Counted from the first letter of the stretch, positions 6,980-15,249 are shown. The stretch: DNA of 15,982 bases from Baffinella frigidus (GCA_026770585.1 MU646802.1:237625-253606), one strand, 5' to 3'. The notes: generated by a model not told the origin, from the letters alone. A program made the numbers and translations.

Positions 6980-7275
6980 AACCTCAACCTTTAACCATAC
7001 AACCTAAACCCCACACCCCAAACCTTCAACCATAAAACCTAAACCCCAAAACCCTTAAACTTAATCCCTAAACAATCAACAATACACCCTCAACCCTCAA
7101 CCCTGAACCCCAATCCCTAAACTCCAAACCCTCAACCCTCAACCCTTACCACCAAAGCCTACCCCCAAAAATACTAAACCCTACACCCTAAACCCTAAAC
7201 CCTAAAACTTAAACCCTAAACGACAAACGATAAACCCTTAACCCTAAACGCTAAATCCTAAACCATAAACCATGC
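6585..7275 (+). repeat. ~690-bp block of degenerate telomere-like repeat
   Basis: CCCTAAA with many variants (CCCTCAA, CCATCAA, CCTTAAAC) fills this stretch after the channel gene. CGACAAGCAG occurs twice (6631 and 6862), showing larger units of about 230 bp. No coding signal is seen. Positions 6429-6584 between stop codon and block hold a G-rich run and nothing else I can name. Confidence 0.92.
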
Positions 7276-7956
7276 GAGAGAGTGAGAGTGACAGTGAGAA
7301 TGCCGACTTTCACAAAGAGCAAAACGTCTTTGAGGGGCCCTGCGGAAAGGCGGCAGCGAGAAAGACCTTTACCGACACTCGGTAGACGCAGTGTACCCAC
7401 CCGTCGATCGGATCGGATCGGATGAGCAATCGCCATCCCAACAACCCACGGGAGAGTTTCGAAAACGAAACCCGCTCCGCAGGTGTTCAACGATCAAGCA
7501 GAATCTTCTCGCACAGAACCCTCGTGCAGAACCAGAATCTTTTCGCACAGAACCGTGCTCCTCTCACTTGAGAACCTTTCCTCTTCTTGCTTCTGGACTC
7601 TCTTTCTTCTCCTTCACACCTCAGGGGAGGAGAATCATGTGAGTGCCTGTCTGTGATCTCAAGCTTGAAGACCTCAGGAGCAGTCAGACCGCGGCTCAGC
7701 ATTCACTAAGCCCTGAACCCTAAACCCTAAACCGGAAGAAGAAAACCTCTCGCACCCTGTCCCACCGTGTGTTGCGGTTCAGCGTCGAGAATCACTTCGC
7801 TCTTGATCGCCTCCTAAGCCTCAGAAAGGCATTTCTGCGTCAAAGGCTCAAATAGAGAACCATCGACCTCTCGCTCAAGGCTTCGTGCACCTTACTAAGT
7901 GACCTCAGGACGGAATCACCTCCTCCTGCAGAGCAATCTGTGGAATACCCTCCGTT
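7276..7956. other. Intergenic stretch without recognisable gene
   Basis: It contains a GGATC run (GATCGGATCGGATCGGAT near 7407), a small direct repeat (AGAATCTTCTCGCACAGAAC and AGAATCTTTTCGCACAGAAC near 7500 and 7532) and a short telomere-like run at 7710-7732. The remaining open frames are short and show no protein-like pattern. Confidence 0.6.
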
Positions 7957-8429
7957 GCCTCCTGCTCCCACGGGGGGTCATCGTCAGAAGCTGAAAGATG
8001 CACCCCTCACCTCACCTCAACTACTCAACCTTTGCGACGCAGTCGCAAGAGCGAATCAAAACTCCAAGAGAGCACTATCGACCCCTCGCCACACGGTTGC
8101 CCTAGGGCAGGTGCGGCAAGGAGAGTGAGTCAGTGCACTCACCAAAGAGTCCTCAACACTCTCCACCAGCAGATTTCCAATCTCTAAGCGCGCAGTACAA
8201 TGCTCCGCCGGGAATACAGGCCCCTGCCTCTCTCTAGGTTGCATAGATGGTCTCTGCTGTGTCAGGGAGGACAAGAAACGCAACAAGGCTGTCAAAGATC
8301 GCTGGTCGCTGGGACATAGAGCACACCTGGAACTTCTTGTAGTCCGAGTCCAGCAAGAACATCGTCTGCGGCCCCGGACCCGGAAATCAGTCCCTCGCCC
8401 GGGTTATCGCTCCCCATCGGTGCCACTCC
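7957..8429 (-). pseudogene. Second copy of part of the minus-strand gene, split by a 245-bp insertion
   Basis: 7957-7986 matches 9463-9492, and 8232-8429 matches 9493-9690 with about nine differences in 198 bp. The two parts are adjacent in the 9463 copy but separated here by 7987-8231. Both the 13-codon exon (here TMFLLDSDYKKFQ) and the start of the next (SDDDPPWEQEA) are preserved. Downstream of WEQEA the reading diverges and stops. It may be a decaying duplicate or alternative exons of the same gene. Confidence 0.75.
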
Positions 8430-8671
8430 CGTCCATCCCCCACATCCCAACCTAACGCACTCCTACTGCTGGCAGCCGCCGCCCTATTCGAGCACTGACA
8501 AGAGGTGACTCATGGGTTGAGTTGAAACACTGCTCGCATCTTCTGTCGTTCCAAGCACAGAACTACTTAGCACTGTGCGGTGTCAGGACTGTCACACGCA
8601 CGTCGTTTCGGCAACCACACCTCTGGATACTGTGCTCACCCTACCCTTAGTCTAGGGGTAGGTGCACTCAC

Positions 8672-8767
8672 GACGTCCGGCAGGCTCGTGAACGTGATCT
8701 CCCAGCGCGAAATGATCATGCCCCCCCGCTTGCTGTCAATTTGCGCCATGATTTTGTTGGCAGCAAC
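8672..8767 (-). CDS. Minus-strand gene, exon 5
   Basis: Acceptor GATCAG, 32 codons (VAANKIMAQIDSKRGGMIIS...TSLPDV), donor GTC|GTGAGTGC, which is the best-looking donor of this gene. Its acceptor side directly abuts a dispersed repeat that begins near 8775. Confidence 0.6.
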
Positions 8768-9873
8768 CTGATCCCGCAGACCAATTAGCAGCGGCGGAGT
8801 TCCTTTCCCCCCGGATATCAATGTGAAATGCGATTATAATCCAATGCAAATGGATAAGATTCCAGAACACATCGCTAAGTTGTGCATCCGTGAAGCCCCC
8901 GGTGTCTGCTGAGTTGGGCACACAGTCATTTCCACCTTCACAATCACGTCAAATCTTCTTCCACGTCCAACTCACGCCGTCCCATATGTCACACGAACCG
9001 CAAAGTACCTCAGAAAGTTGTTTTTGAGCTTGGCATGAACGCCCTGCCTGTCACTGGGCGGGATCAGACCTTGTGTACCGTCTCGCCAGTGCTGATCAGT
9101 CCCATGACCCTGCTCAGAGCAAGCCTCAATCAGCAATGACAAGGTTCAGACAGAGCGAGCGAGCGAGAGAGAGATTGACAGAGAGACAGCTTCGTGTTTA
9201 CACGCCGTGGTGGGACCGATCATGAACCCACTGCACGAGTCGCTTTGGGGTTGGTGCATTGAAATGCAGACAGTGGAAGTGACGAAGAGGCAGGGTAGAC
9301 GTGTTGGACCCTAGGTGGGGAGCGCACCCTTTCTTGACGGAGATGGAGAGGAACTCGGCTGTGAGCTTGTACTTGTCGTACCAGGCCGTCGCGTCCTTGA
9401 TTCCCGACTCGGACGGCTTCTGGGCCTCCCAAAGGGGCGGCGTGGAATCAAAGGGTTCGAGTGCCTCCTGCTCCCATGGGGGATCATTGTCACTCTAGGT
9501 TGCATAAATGGTCTCTGCTGTGTCAGGGATGACAAGACACGCAACAAGGCGGTCAAAGATCGCTGGACGCTGGGACATAGAGCACACCTGCAATTTCTTG
9601 TAGTCCGAGTCCAGCAAGAACATCGTCTGCGGCCCCGGACCCGGAAATCAGTCCCTCGCCCGGGTTATCGCACCACATCGGTGCCACTCCGAGGCGGGCG
9701 ACGGGGGCGAGGCTGCGCTGCGGCTCCTCCGCGCCATCCCCCCCTCCTGCGCAGGCTCAGCTCAGCTCACCACGGCGGGCGGCTCCCCCCTCTCCCTGGC
9801 GGATTCCGGGCGCTCCCAGACAAGCTCGAACCAGTCAAGGGGAAACATTAGGCCACTCCCACACAGCACGCGG
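8672..9873 (-). CDS. Unrecognised split gene, five internal exons
   Basis: On the minus strand, exons 9873-9771, 9626-9588, 9494-9328, 9047-8999 and 8767-8672 join in phase with GT...AG introns into about 151 codons without a stop. Visible content: FPLDWFELVWERPESARERG, then TMFLLDSDYKKLQ, then an acidic stretch SDNDPPWEQEA leading to DATAWYDKYKLTAEFLSISV, then KLKNNFLRYFA and AQIDSKRGGMIISRWEITFT. There is no clear membrane segment and no motif I can name. Both ends are missing: the first exon starts in phase 1, and the last ends with a good donor (GTGAGTGC) but no following exon was identified. Coherent phases over four introns are the main support. The family is unknown to me. Confidence 0.55.
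8775..8875 (-). repeat. Dispersed repeat A, copy 1 (minus orientation)
   Basis: Reading the minus strand, CAGAATCTTATCCATTTGCA-type sequence (here with GGAATC), TGGATT, a GATATCCGGGGGGAAA core and the end CCGCCGCTGCTA match 13808-13890. The region between the two ends has diverged. Confidence 0.75.
8999..9047 (-). CDS. Minus-strand gene, exon 4
   Basis: Acceptor TGACAG, one base plus 16 codons (QGVHAKLKNNFLRYFA), donor GCG|GTTCGT. The phase fits both neighbours. Confidence 0.5.
9152..9190 (+). repeat. GAGC/GA-rich microsatellite
   Basis: GAGCGAGCGAGCGAGAGAGA followed by GATTGACAGAGAGACAG, inside an intron of the minus-strand gene. Confidence 0.85.
9328..9494 (-). CDS. Minus-strand gene, exon 3
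   Basis: The acceptor is CAACCTAG and the exon has 55 codons plus two bases, ending at GG|GTGCGC. Acidic start SDNDPPWEQEALEPFD, then WEAQKPSESGIKDATAWYDK and YKLTAEFLSISVKK. The codon choice and alternation of charged and hydrophobic residues look like real protein. Confidence 0.6.
9463..9690. repeat. Duplicated 228-bp segment (uninterrupted copy)
   Basis: Partner of 7957-7986 plus 8232-8429, about 95% identical over the 198-bp main part. The joint at 9492/9493 is at the intron-exon edge of the minus-strand gene (CAACCTAG|AGT). Confidence 0.9.
9588..9626 (-). CDS. Minus-strand gene, exon 2 (13 codons)
   Basis: Acceptor GGCCGCAG, TMFLLDSDYKKLQ, donor CAG|GTGTGC, phase 0 at both ends. It has a near-identical copy at about 8327-8365. 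An alternative reading in another frame through the same stretch (MWCDNPGEGLISGSG...) is also open, so the frame is not certain. Confidence 0.45.
9771..9873 (-). CDS. Minus-strand gene, exon 1 of 5 visible
   Basis: The possible acceptor is CAGCAG, followed by one base and 34 codons (RVLCGSGLMFPLDWFELVWE...EPPAV), then the donor GTG|GTGAGC. If no upstream exon exists, translation could begin at the methionine of LMFPLDW. Confidence 0.5.
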
Positions 9874-10136
9874 CTGCTGCCGCCGCTGGCACCATGGCGC
9901 CACGAGGGATGCTTGGGGGGGTCGGTACCGACGGAATGCACCCTTCACAGCCCGTGTCAGCCCCCGAACGGCGGCGTTGCGACGTTCCCCCACCCCTGCA
10001 CCAGCGAAAATAATTACTTTCCACCTGCGGGGACGTGTCTGCAGAAAGTGGAAATTTACTTTGGGATCACATCACGCCAGAGGCCATTGCTGCCTCGCGT
10101 GCCCGAAGCACCTCAGGGTTTCCGCGAGGGGAAACC

Positions 10137-10412
10137 CTCAACCCTCAACCCTAAACCCTAAACCCTAAATCCTCAACCTTAAACACGAAAAGTTAAACCC
10201 TAAACCCTAAATCCTGAACCCTAAACCCTAAACCCTAAACCCTAAACCTGAAAACCCAAAATCCTAAACCCTCAACCCTAAAACCTGAATCCGTATCCTT
10301 AAAACCTGGACCCCTAACCCCCAACCCCTAACCCCTAAACCCTGAACCCTGAACCCTGAACACTAAACCCTAAAAACGAAACCCCACACCCTTGTCCCTA
10401 AACCTTAAACCA
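10137..10412 (+). repeat. Degenerate telomere-like repeat block
   Basis: CCCTAAA and variants such as CCTGAACC, CCCTCAAC and CCCCTAACC. Open frames here encode only repeat. The stretch 9880-10136 before it shows no gene I can support. Confidence 0.92.
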
Positions 10413-10510
10413 GGAAAGAAGAAGCTTCCGCGCCTGTTGAACAGGATCAGGTACCTCTTGCTCTTTTAAACAAGAAACAAAAACTGGAGAACTCTTCGTG
10501 GAGGAATGAA

Positions 10511-11010
10511 GTTTTAGGTCCTTTATGTTCTTTGAACTCCCACTATAGGCGAACACTGGCACTTATCCTGCAGAAAGGCCCTGCTTCCTTTCGGATCGCA
10601 TCAAGCCTGCACAGGGATTGCAGCAGAAACCGGCTCAAGGGTAGTCCTCAATCGGGCGCTTGAGTCCTTTAGGTCCTGGAGGTTCTTCGAGCTCCCAACA
10701 TCGGCGGACCCTGGAACTTATCTGCAGAAACGCCATGCTCCCTTTCGGATCACATCAGGCCCCCCGGTGCAGAGGATCGCTGCAGAAACCGGCGAAAGGG
10801 TATCCTCATCGGGCGTTTGATCCAGAGGCCCCCCCCCCCCCCCAGATCCTTGAGGTCCTTGAGGTTCTTCGAGCTCCCAACATAGGCGGACACCGGAACT
10901 TGTTCTGTAGAAAGGCCATGCTTCCTTTCGGATCACATCAGGCCCCCCGGTGCAGAGGATCGCTGCAGAAACCGGCTAAAGGGTATCCTCATCGGGCGTT
11001 TGATCCTTTA
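10511..11010 (+). repeat. Three tandem copies of a ~150-165-bp repeat (family R)
   Basis: Each unit runs from an AGGTCCTTTAGG-type link through CTCCCAACAT-GGCGGACAC, TGCAGAAAGGCCATGCTTCC, TTTCGGATCACATCAGGCCC and CGCTGCAGAAACCGGC to TCATCGGGCGTTTGATCC. Copies start near 10511, 10658 and 10845. The last two are about 95% identical and separated by a run of 15 C. The 157-codon open frame across them is a product of the repeat, not a protein I would call. Confidence 0.9.
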
Positions 11011-11310
11011 GGTCCTTTAGGTTTTAATTTCTCCCAACATAGCCCAACGACACGCCGTTCCGTAGAAGGGATCTGCAGAGAAAGCATTTTTGCTTTCGGA
11101 TCGCGTTTCGCTCTCCAGTGCAGAGGCTCGTGAAGAAGGGATACAGGGTGGCTCTGTTGGGTTGTTTGAGTTGATCCAGAGGATATCTCACTCGCGCACG
11201 CACCGAACCCAAGTCAGCCTCCTTTGAGGCTCATGGTATCCCATGGTTGAAGTTTAAGAGCTTCAATCACGAATACCCCGCAAGGTGAAAAGGATTGTGT
11301 GGGGGTGTGA
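11005..11310 (+). repeat. Family R, longer diverged unit
   Basis: It shares CTCCCAACATAG, TTTCGGATCGCGTTTCGCTC and TCCAGTGCAGAGGCTCGTGA with the units above and below. It continues into GAGGCTCATGGTATCCCATG and a TTGTGTGGGGGTGTGAGGTG tail found again at 11528-11885. Nothing supportable was seen at 11311-11525 apart from some TTAGCA/CCCGC words. Confidence 0.8.
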
Positions 11311-11527
11311 GGTGAAATCAGTTGGACACCAAAGATGATTGTTGGGATTAACTTACGGAAGTCAGCGAAATTCAGGGCAATCCAAGCGTCAGAAACAACA
11401 CCAGAAAATTACTCAGACAGGCGTTAACACCCACCCCAACCACGTTAGCATCCTCCCGCTTCAGTCCACCCGCGTTCGCACCGCAACAGCGCTCACCCGC
11501 ATTAGCATTCACACGTAGCAGCACTCA

Positions 11528-11960
11528 GATCCTTTAGGTCCTCTAGGTCCTTGAGGTCCTTTAGGTTTTAATTTCGCCCAACATAGCCCAACGACACGAC
11601 CTTCCGTAGAAAGGACTGCAGAGAAAGCATTTTTTATTTATTTATTGCTTTCGGATCGCGTTTAGCTCTCCAGTGCAGAGGCTCGTGAAGAGGGGATAAA
11701 GGGTTGGTTCTCTTGGGGTGTTTGAGCTATTCCAAAATAGGATCGCACTCGCACACACACCGAACCACAAGCCAGCCGTTATGAGGCTCATGGTGTCCCA
11801 TGATTGAAGTATGAGAGCTCCAATCACGGATACCCCAGCGAGAAAACACGATTTCAAAAAGTGAGAGGATTGTGTGCGGGTGTGAGTTGAGGACAGGGAG
11901 AGAGAATAAGAGAAAACAAGATTCAAAGGGGTCAGAGGGATTGTGTGTGGGGGGGGAGGT
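11528..11960 (+). repeat. Family R, second longer unit
   Basis: It begins with an AGGTCC run, then GCCCAACATAGCCCAACGAC, TTTCGGATCGCGTTTAGCTC and GAGGCTCATGGTGTCCCATG, colinear with 11005-11310. The tail (GGATTGTGTGCGGGTGTGAG) is itself repeated at about 11938. Confidence 0.8.
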
Positions 11961-12075
11961 GGCATGCGCCAGACACCAAAAGATGGAAGGACAGAAATGT
12001 GGTTGTGTAGAGGTTTCCCCCAGTGTACATTAGTCAGCAACGTTAAGGGCAATGCAAGCGTGTGAATTATATATT

Positions 12076-12380
12076 TAGATCCTTTAGGTCCTTGAGGTTT
12101 TAAATGCTCCCAACATATGCCAACGACACGCCGTTCCGTAGAAGGGATCTGCAGGGAAAGCATGTTTGCTTTCGGATCGCGTTTCGCTCTCCAGTGCAGG
12201 TCCTTTAGGTCCTTTAGGTCCTTTAGGTCCTTTAAGGTCCTGTAGGTCCTTGAGGTTTTAAATGCTCCCAACATGGCCCAACGACACGCCGTTCCGTAGA
12301 AAAGATCTTTAGGTCCTTTAGGTCCGCCTTTAGGTCCTTTAGGTCCTTTTTTTTTAGGCCTTTAGGTCCTTTAGGTTTTA
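12076..12380 (+). repeat. Family R fragments with AGGTCCTTT minisatellite runs
   Basis: Two further partial units start at about 12076 and 12238. Between and after them the 9-bp word AGGTCCTTT repeats in tandem (12196-12240 and 12306-12375), broken by single-base changes and an eight-to-nine-T run. Confidence 0.9.
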
Positions 12381-12396
12381 ATTTACTTAAGACCCT

Positions 12397-12465
12397 CAGG
12401 TTACGAGCCAAATCAAGGGGATCTGTACCTATGGCCAAATGCTGGTAACAAAGGCTCGTAACCTG
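12397..12465. promoter_or_regulatory. 13-bp inverted repeat just upstream of the beta-helix gene
   Basis: CAGGTTACGAGCC at 12397-12409 is the exact inverse of 12453-12465, with a 43-bp loop, ending 20 bp before the proposed ATG at 12486. It could be a small element end, a transcript hairpin or a binding site. The sequence does not decide. Confidence 0.6.
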
Positions 12466-12485
12466 CGCGAACAACATTTCCGAAA

Positions 12486-12941
12486 ATGAGAGGAGGGACG
12501 AGGATGGCGGCGGCGTTGGGCGTGCTTCACGTGCTGCTGAGTGCGCGCGGCAGCGAACCAGCGGCGGCTTGCTGCGGGCACAACCACGCGGCGGCGCCGC
12601 CGCCGCAGGCCGAAATTGCGCAGGAGCACAAGGTGCTGGACGTGCGCGCCTCCGAAACCACCTCTCTGAGGCTGCGGCTCCCAGTGACGCTCCGCGGTTA
12701 CCCGTCCGAGGAATGCCCGACGCCGACGCTGCGTGGCATGGCGGATAGCGAGAGCACAGTGATGATCGAGGGTAAGCAGGGCGACAAGTTCGGCGTCGAG
12801 ACCCTGAAACTCTCCCACCCAGGGACACCTGCGAACGAGACAATCCCAGCTGCGAACGAGACAATCCCCAGTGACGCCAACACGTCTCTTTTGGTTGCGA
12901 TGGCTAGCGGGACGTGCTGCATTGGCGTCGACGGTGGCAAG
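12486..12941 (+). CDS. Beta-helix gene, first exon
   Basis: 152 codons from ATG to GGCAAG|GTCTCA. It holds the signal peptide, the LPVTLRG-type start of the helix and a duplicated ANETIP word (12832-12870). Codon third positions are mostly G or C. Confidence 0.65.
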
Positions 12942-13641
12942 GTCTCAGCCCCCCACCCACCGCCGTTCCCCGCTGGCTCGCCGCCCGCTCGTGCCAAGGG
13001 TCGAAGCCCCCACTGGATCGGGCAGGTCTTGAGCGTGCTGCACCCAGCGCACTGATCGATCTCTGGGGCCAGGTGCGCGTGATGTCGTGCTCGGTCAGTG
13101 CTTTCAACGGCACGTGCGTTGGCGCCACAGGTGCGGGCCACCGCCGCGGCATCGCTGCGACCCGATCCGTACCACAGATTTTTCCTTACAGTTCCGAACA
13201 TCTAGCTCGGTCTCAGGCTACTTGGGGCCACCAATTTGGTGAGACCGGGCTCTTTCCCGCTCCAAAGTTGGCGGATTTGTACCGCTCACCCAGAATGTCT
13301 ACTTGAGAATAGTCGGCCAACCCGAGTGAGGCAGAGCTAGAACATGCCTGGCTCGTAGATTTCCTCTGACTTGCCTGTGGAGAAACGCGGCTCAATGCCA
13401 GGCGCCTCCCCCCGCTCCCTCCCAGTTCCATCTGGTCAGTTCCCGACGACGACTGGCTTGACTGAAGCGAGTTGGCACCCGCACCCTGCATCCAGCCTCA
13501 TCACGAAACCTCACCAGGAAACCTCACCAAACCTCACCAGCAAACTTTCGCTCCTTCTCGGCAGGAAACCTCACCTCGGTGCTCGTGGCCAACTGCACGC
13601 TCTCGGACGCGACGTTTGGCGTCATCGTCGCAGCAGGCACC
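12486..13641 (+). CDS. Probable secreted right-handed beta-helix protein, three exons, 3' end uncertain
   Basis: Exons 12486-12941, 13073-13130 and 13565-13641 join in phase (0, then 1) through AAG|GTCTCA...CCAG and CAG|GTGCGG...GGCAG introns. The start MRGGTRMAAALGVLHVLLSA is a likely signal peptide; the methionine at 12504 is an alternative. After a low-complexity stretch come LRLRLPVTLRGYP, CPTPTLRG and TVMIEG, then FGVETLKLS. Later short repeats of beta-strand and turn appear: LLVAMASGTCCIGVDGGK, VRVMSCSVSAFNGTCVGATG and LTSVLVANCTLSDATFGVIV. This ladder with N/C positions is typical of parallel beta-helix (pectate-lyase-like) folds. NxT sites (NET twice, NTS, NGT, NLT, NCT) suit an extracellular protein. 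The frame meets TAA at 13642 at the edge of a telomere-like run, so more exons may follow. Substrate unknown. Confidence 0.6.
13073..13130 (+). CDS. Beta-helix gene, second exon
   Basis: Acceptor GGGGCCAG, 19 codons (VRVMSCSVSAFNGTCVGAT) plus one base, donor CAG|GTGCGG. One rung of the helix. Confidence 0.6.
13202..13340 (+). mobile_element. Small inverted-repeat element, family B, copy 1
   Basis: 139 bp bounded by CTAGCTCGGTCTCA and TGAGGCAGAGCTAG. It contains CCAATTTGGTGAGACCGGGC, TTTCCCGCTCCAAAGTTGG and GAGAATAGTCGGCCAACCCG. It lies in the intron between beta-helix exons 2 and 3. No coding capacity. Confidence 0.8.
13565..13641 (+). CDS. Beta-helix gene, third exon
   Basis: Acceptor CTCGGCAG. 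Two bases complete a glycine, then NLTSVLVANCTLSDATFGVI and VAAGT follow up to TAA at 13642-13644. The last 18 bases recur with two differences at 13716-13733. Confidence 0.6.
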
Positions 13642-13715
13642 TAAACCCTAACCCCTAAACCATCAACCCTACACCCTAAACCCTAACATCCGAAACCCGA
13701 ACCCCCGAACCCGAA
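13642..13715 (+). repeat. Short telomere-like run flanked by an 18-bp direct repeat
   Basis: CCTAAACCCTAACCCCTAAA and variants (CCCGAAACC) lie between ATCGTCGCAGCAGGCACC (13624-13641) and ATCGTGGTAGCAGGCACC (13716-13733). Confidence 0.85.
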
Positions 13716-13785
13716 ATCGTGGTAGCAGGCACCCGGCCTTCTCCGCAACCCCGCCCTCCCACTTAGCAGCCACCAGGGGCTTCAT

Positions 13786-13893
13786 GGATACCGTCCATCT
13801 AAACGGTTGGTACCAGAATCTTATCCATTTGCATTGGATTCTAACTGCTTTTCCCCCGGATATCCGGGGGGGAAATAACTCGGCCGCTGCTAG
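13786..13893 (+). repeat. Dispersed repeat A, copy 2
   Basis: GATACCGTCCATCTAAACGG, then CAGAATCTTATCCATTTGCA, then the palindromic core TTTCCCCCGGATATCCGGGG and CGGCCGCTGCTAG. It matches the copy at 8775-8875 in inverse orientation. Confidence 0.75.
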
Positions 13894-13930
13894 GTGTTCC
13901 GCGCACGCAACCCTCCATCCCCCACACCAT

Positions 13931-14038
13931 TTCCACGCCCCTTGCGATTTCCCGCCCCCTTGGAATTTCCAACCCCATTCGGATTTCCAACCCCATTGGG
14001 ATTTCCAACGCCATTGGGATTTGCACGGCCCTTGGGGT
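13931..14038 (+). repeat. 18-bp tandem repeat, six copies
   Basis: TTCCAACCCCATTGGGAT-type units with exact 18-bp spacing. Because 18 is a multiple of three, all frames stay open through it, giving apparent proteins rich in F, P and H that I do not accept. Confidence 0.9.
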
Positions 14039-14133
14039 TTCCAAGCACGCACCGCGCACTCATCCCTCAACCGCGTACCCCTGACTCCCAGGGCCCACCC
14101 CCCACCCCCGCCCTGCACCCCGCGACCGATTCC

Positions 14134-14271
14134 CAGCTCTGCATTGCTCGGGCTGGCCGACTTTTCTCAAGCTGACTCGCTGGGGTTGCGGTACAAATCC
14201 GTGAACCTTGGATCGGGGAAGAGCCCAGGCTCACCAAATTGGTGAACCCAAAGAGACTGAGACAGAGCTAG
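14134..14271 (-). mobile_element. Small inverted-repeat element, family B, copy 2 (inverted)
   Basis: 138 bp from CAGCTCTGCATTGCTCGGGC to GAGACAGAGCTAG, the inverse orientation of 13202-13340, with CTCACCAAATTGGTGAACCC inside. Confidence 0.75.
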
Positions 14272-14309
14272 GATTGCCGAGACTGTGACCTCTGGGTGGG
14301 CCCCGCAGG

Positions 14310-14600
14310 CGCGGGGTCTGGTCAACCCAACGATTGGCGAGCCCGAAAAGAATGAGGCAGCGCTAGCATCCCCTTGACCGAGACCTCTGGGCGGGCCCCT
14401 GGTGGGTTGGTGCAACCCACCCCCCCTACCTGCACCCCGCGAAGGATCCCACTGACCGACAGCTCTGGGTGGGCCCCGCAGGCGCGCGGGTGTGTGTGGA
14501 GCGCAGTCTCCTCCACCGCCTACGCGAGGTGGACCCCCGCCCTCCTCCTAGCTCTGTCTCAGTATCTTTCGGCAGACAGATTTTCGCGAGGCCGCGGATG
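14310..14600. repeat. Fragments of family B and GGGCGGGCCCC-type repeats
   Basis: CCTCTGGGTGGGCCCCGCAG, CCTCTGGGCGGGCCCCTGG and CTCTGGGTGGGCCCCGCAGG appear near 14290, 14385 and 14463. Family-B ends stand at 14315-14360 (GAATGAGGCAGCGCTAG) and 14548-14595 (CTAGCTCTGTCTCAGTATCT). Confidence 0.65.
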
Positions 14601-15240
14601 GTGCCCCCCTTCGTAGGGGTTTGATGCCCCCCGTAGTTATTGCGTTGCCCCGCCTACACCGCCTACGCGAGCTGCGTGCATCCACTCGCCCTTGGAGGAG
14701 GCTCAAATAGTGCTCTGGGGCATTTTCGATTTACCTTGGATCGGGGTCGGATCCGACCCCGATCCAAGGTAACATCGAAGACCTTCCAGGGCACTATTTG
14801 AGCCACTTGGGATGGCTGGTGGATGTTGCCTCCCTCCGTAGGGGTTTGTCGCCCTCTTTAGTTAAAACGTTGCTCCGCCTCTGTTCTCGGGAATCAGAGG
14901 CATGCGAGGTGCGCGCCTGCTTCTTTCTCTGATGCGCTTATCGGTACCGGTGCAACTGCACCAACAATCTGGTGGATGTTTTTGTTGCCCCCCTCCACAG
15001 GGGGGTGTTGCCCCCCGTAGTTAGCACGTTGCCCCGCCTCTGTTCTCGAGAAGCGGAGCCAGGTGCCACACTTGTTCACGTCACCCCTCCTTCTAGTTGT
15101 ATCTCAGTATGTTTCGGCTCTCCGGTTTTGGTGAGCTCGGGCGCCTACGTGAGGTGCGCGCCCGCTTCTTTTTCTGATGCGCGTATCGGTATCGGTGGAA
15201 CCGCACCAACAATCAGTTGAATATTTTTTGTGGATGCCGC
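14600..15240 (+). repeat. Diverged tandem family with CCCCCCGTAGTTA and TGCGCGCC motifs
   Basis: GTTGCCCCCCT-C-AGGGG, GCCCCCCGTAGTTA and CGTTGCCCCGCCTCTGTTCT recur near 14610, 14827 and 14985. GAGGTGCGCGCCTGCTTCTT with ACTGCACCAACAATC recurs near 14908 and 15151. The unit is about 160-240 bp. No gene recognised. Confidence 0.8.
14700..14804. mobile_element. Near-perfect foldback with a 42-bp perfect central palindrome
   Basis: 14731-14772 is its own reverse complement (TTACCTTGGATCGGGGTCGG and its mirror around GGATCC). The arms continue imperfectly to GGCTCAAATAGTGC and GCACTATTTGAGCC at the outer ends. A single bulge base stands at 14773. No loop is left, so the DNA could extrude a cruciform. 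Confidence 0.9.
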
Positions 15241-15249
15241 CCCTCCTTC

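Noticed and set aside
6585-7275. Possible true internal telomere or chromosome fusion point
   Set aside because: The repeat is highly degenerate, has no head-to-head inversion, and resembles the intronic runs seen nearby.
9588-9626. Alternative frame through the duplicated segment (MWCDNPGEGLISGSG...)
   Set aside because: Open and plausible-looking, but it stops soon after and does not join the neighbouring exons in phase. Kept only as a caveat.
10660-11133. 157-codon open frame (MSPLGPGGSSSS...)
   Set aside because: It is a translation of the family-R tandem repeat. Internal repetition follows the DNA repeat, and the same DNA is open in other frames.
12232-13201. Minus-strand frames of 167-210 codons opposite the beta-helix exons
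   Set aside because: Antisense of GC-rich exons; arginine- and proline-rich, no motif, and they run into the AGGTCC repeats.
13784-14245. 153-codon frame with F-P-H rich repeats
   Set aside because: It crosses dispersed repeat A, an 18-bp minisatellite and family B. The openness follows from the 18-bp period.
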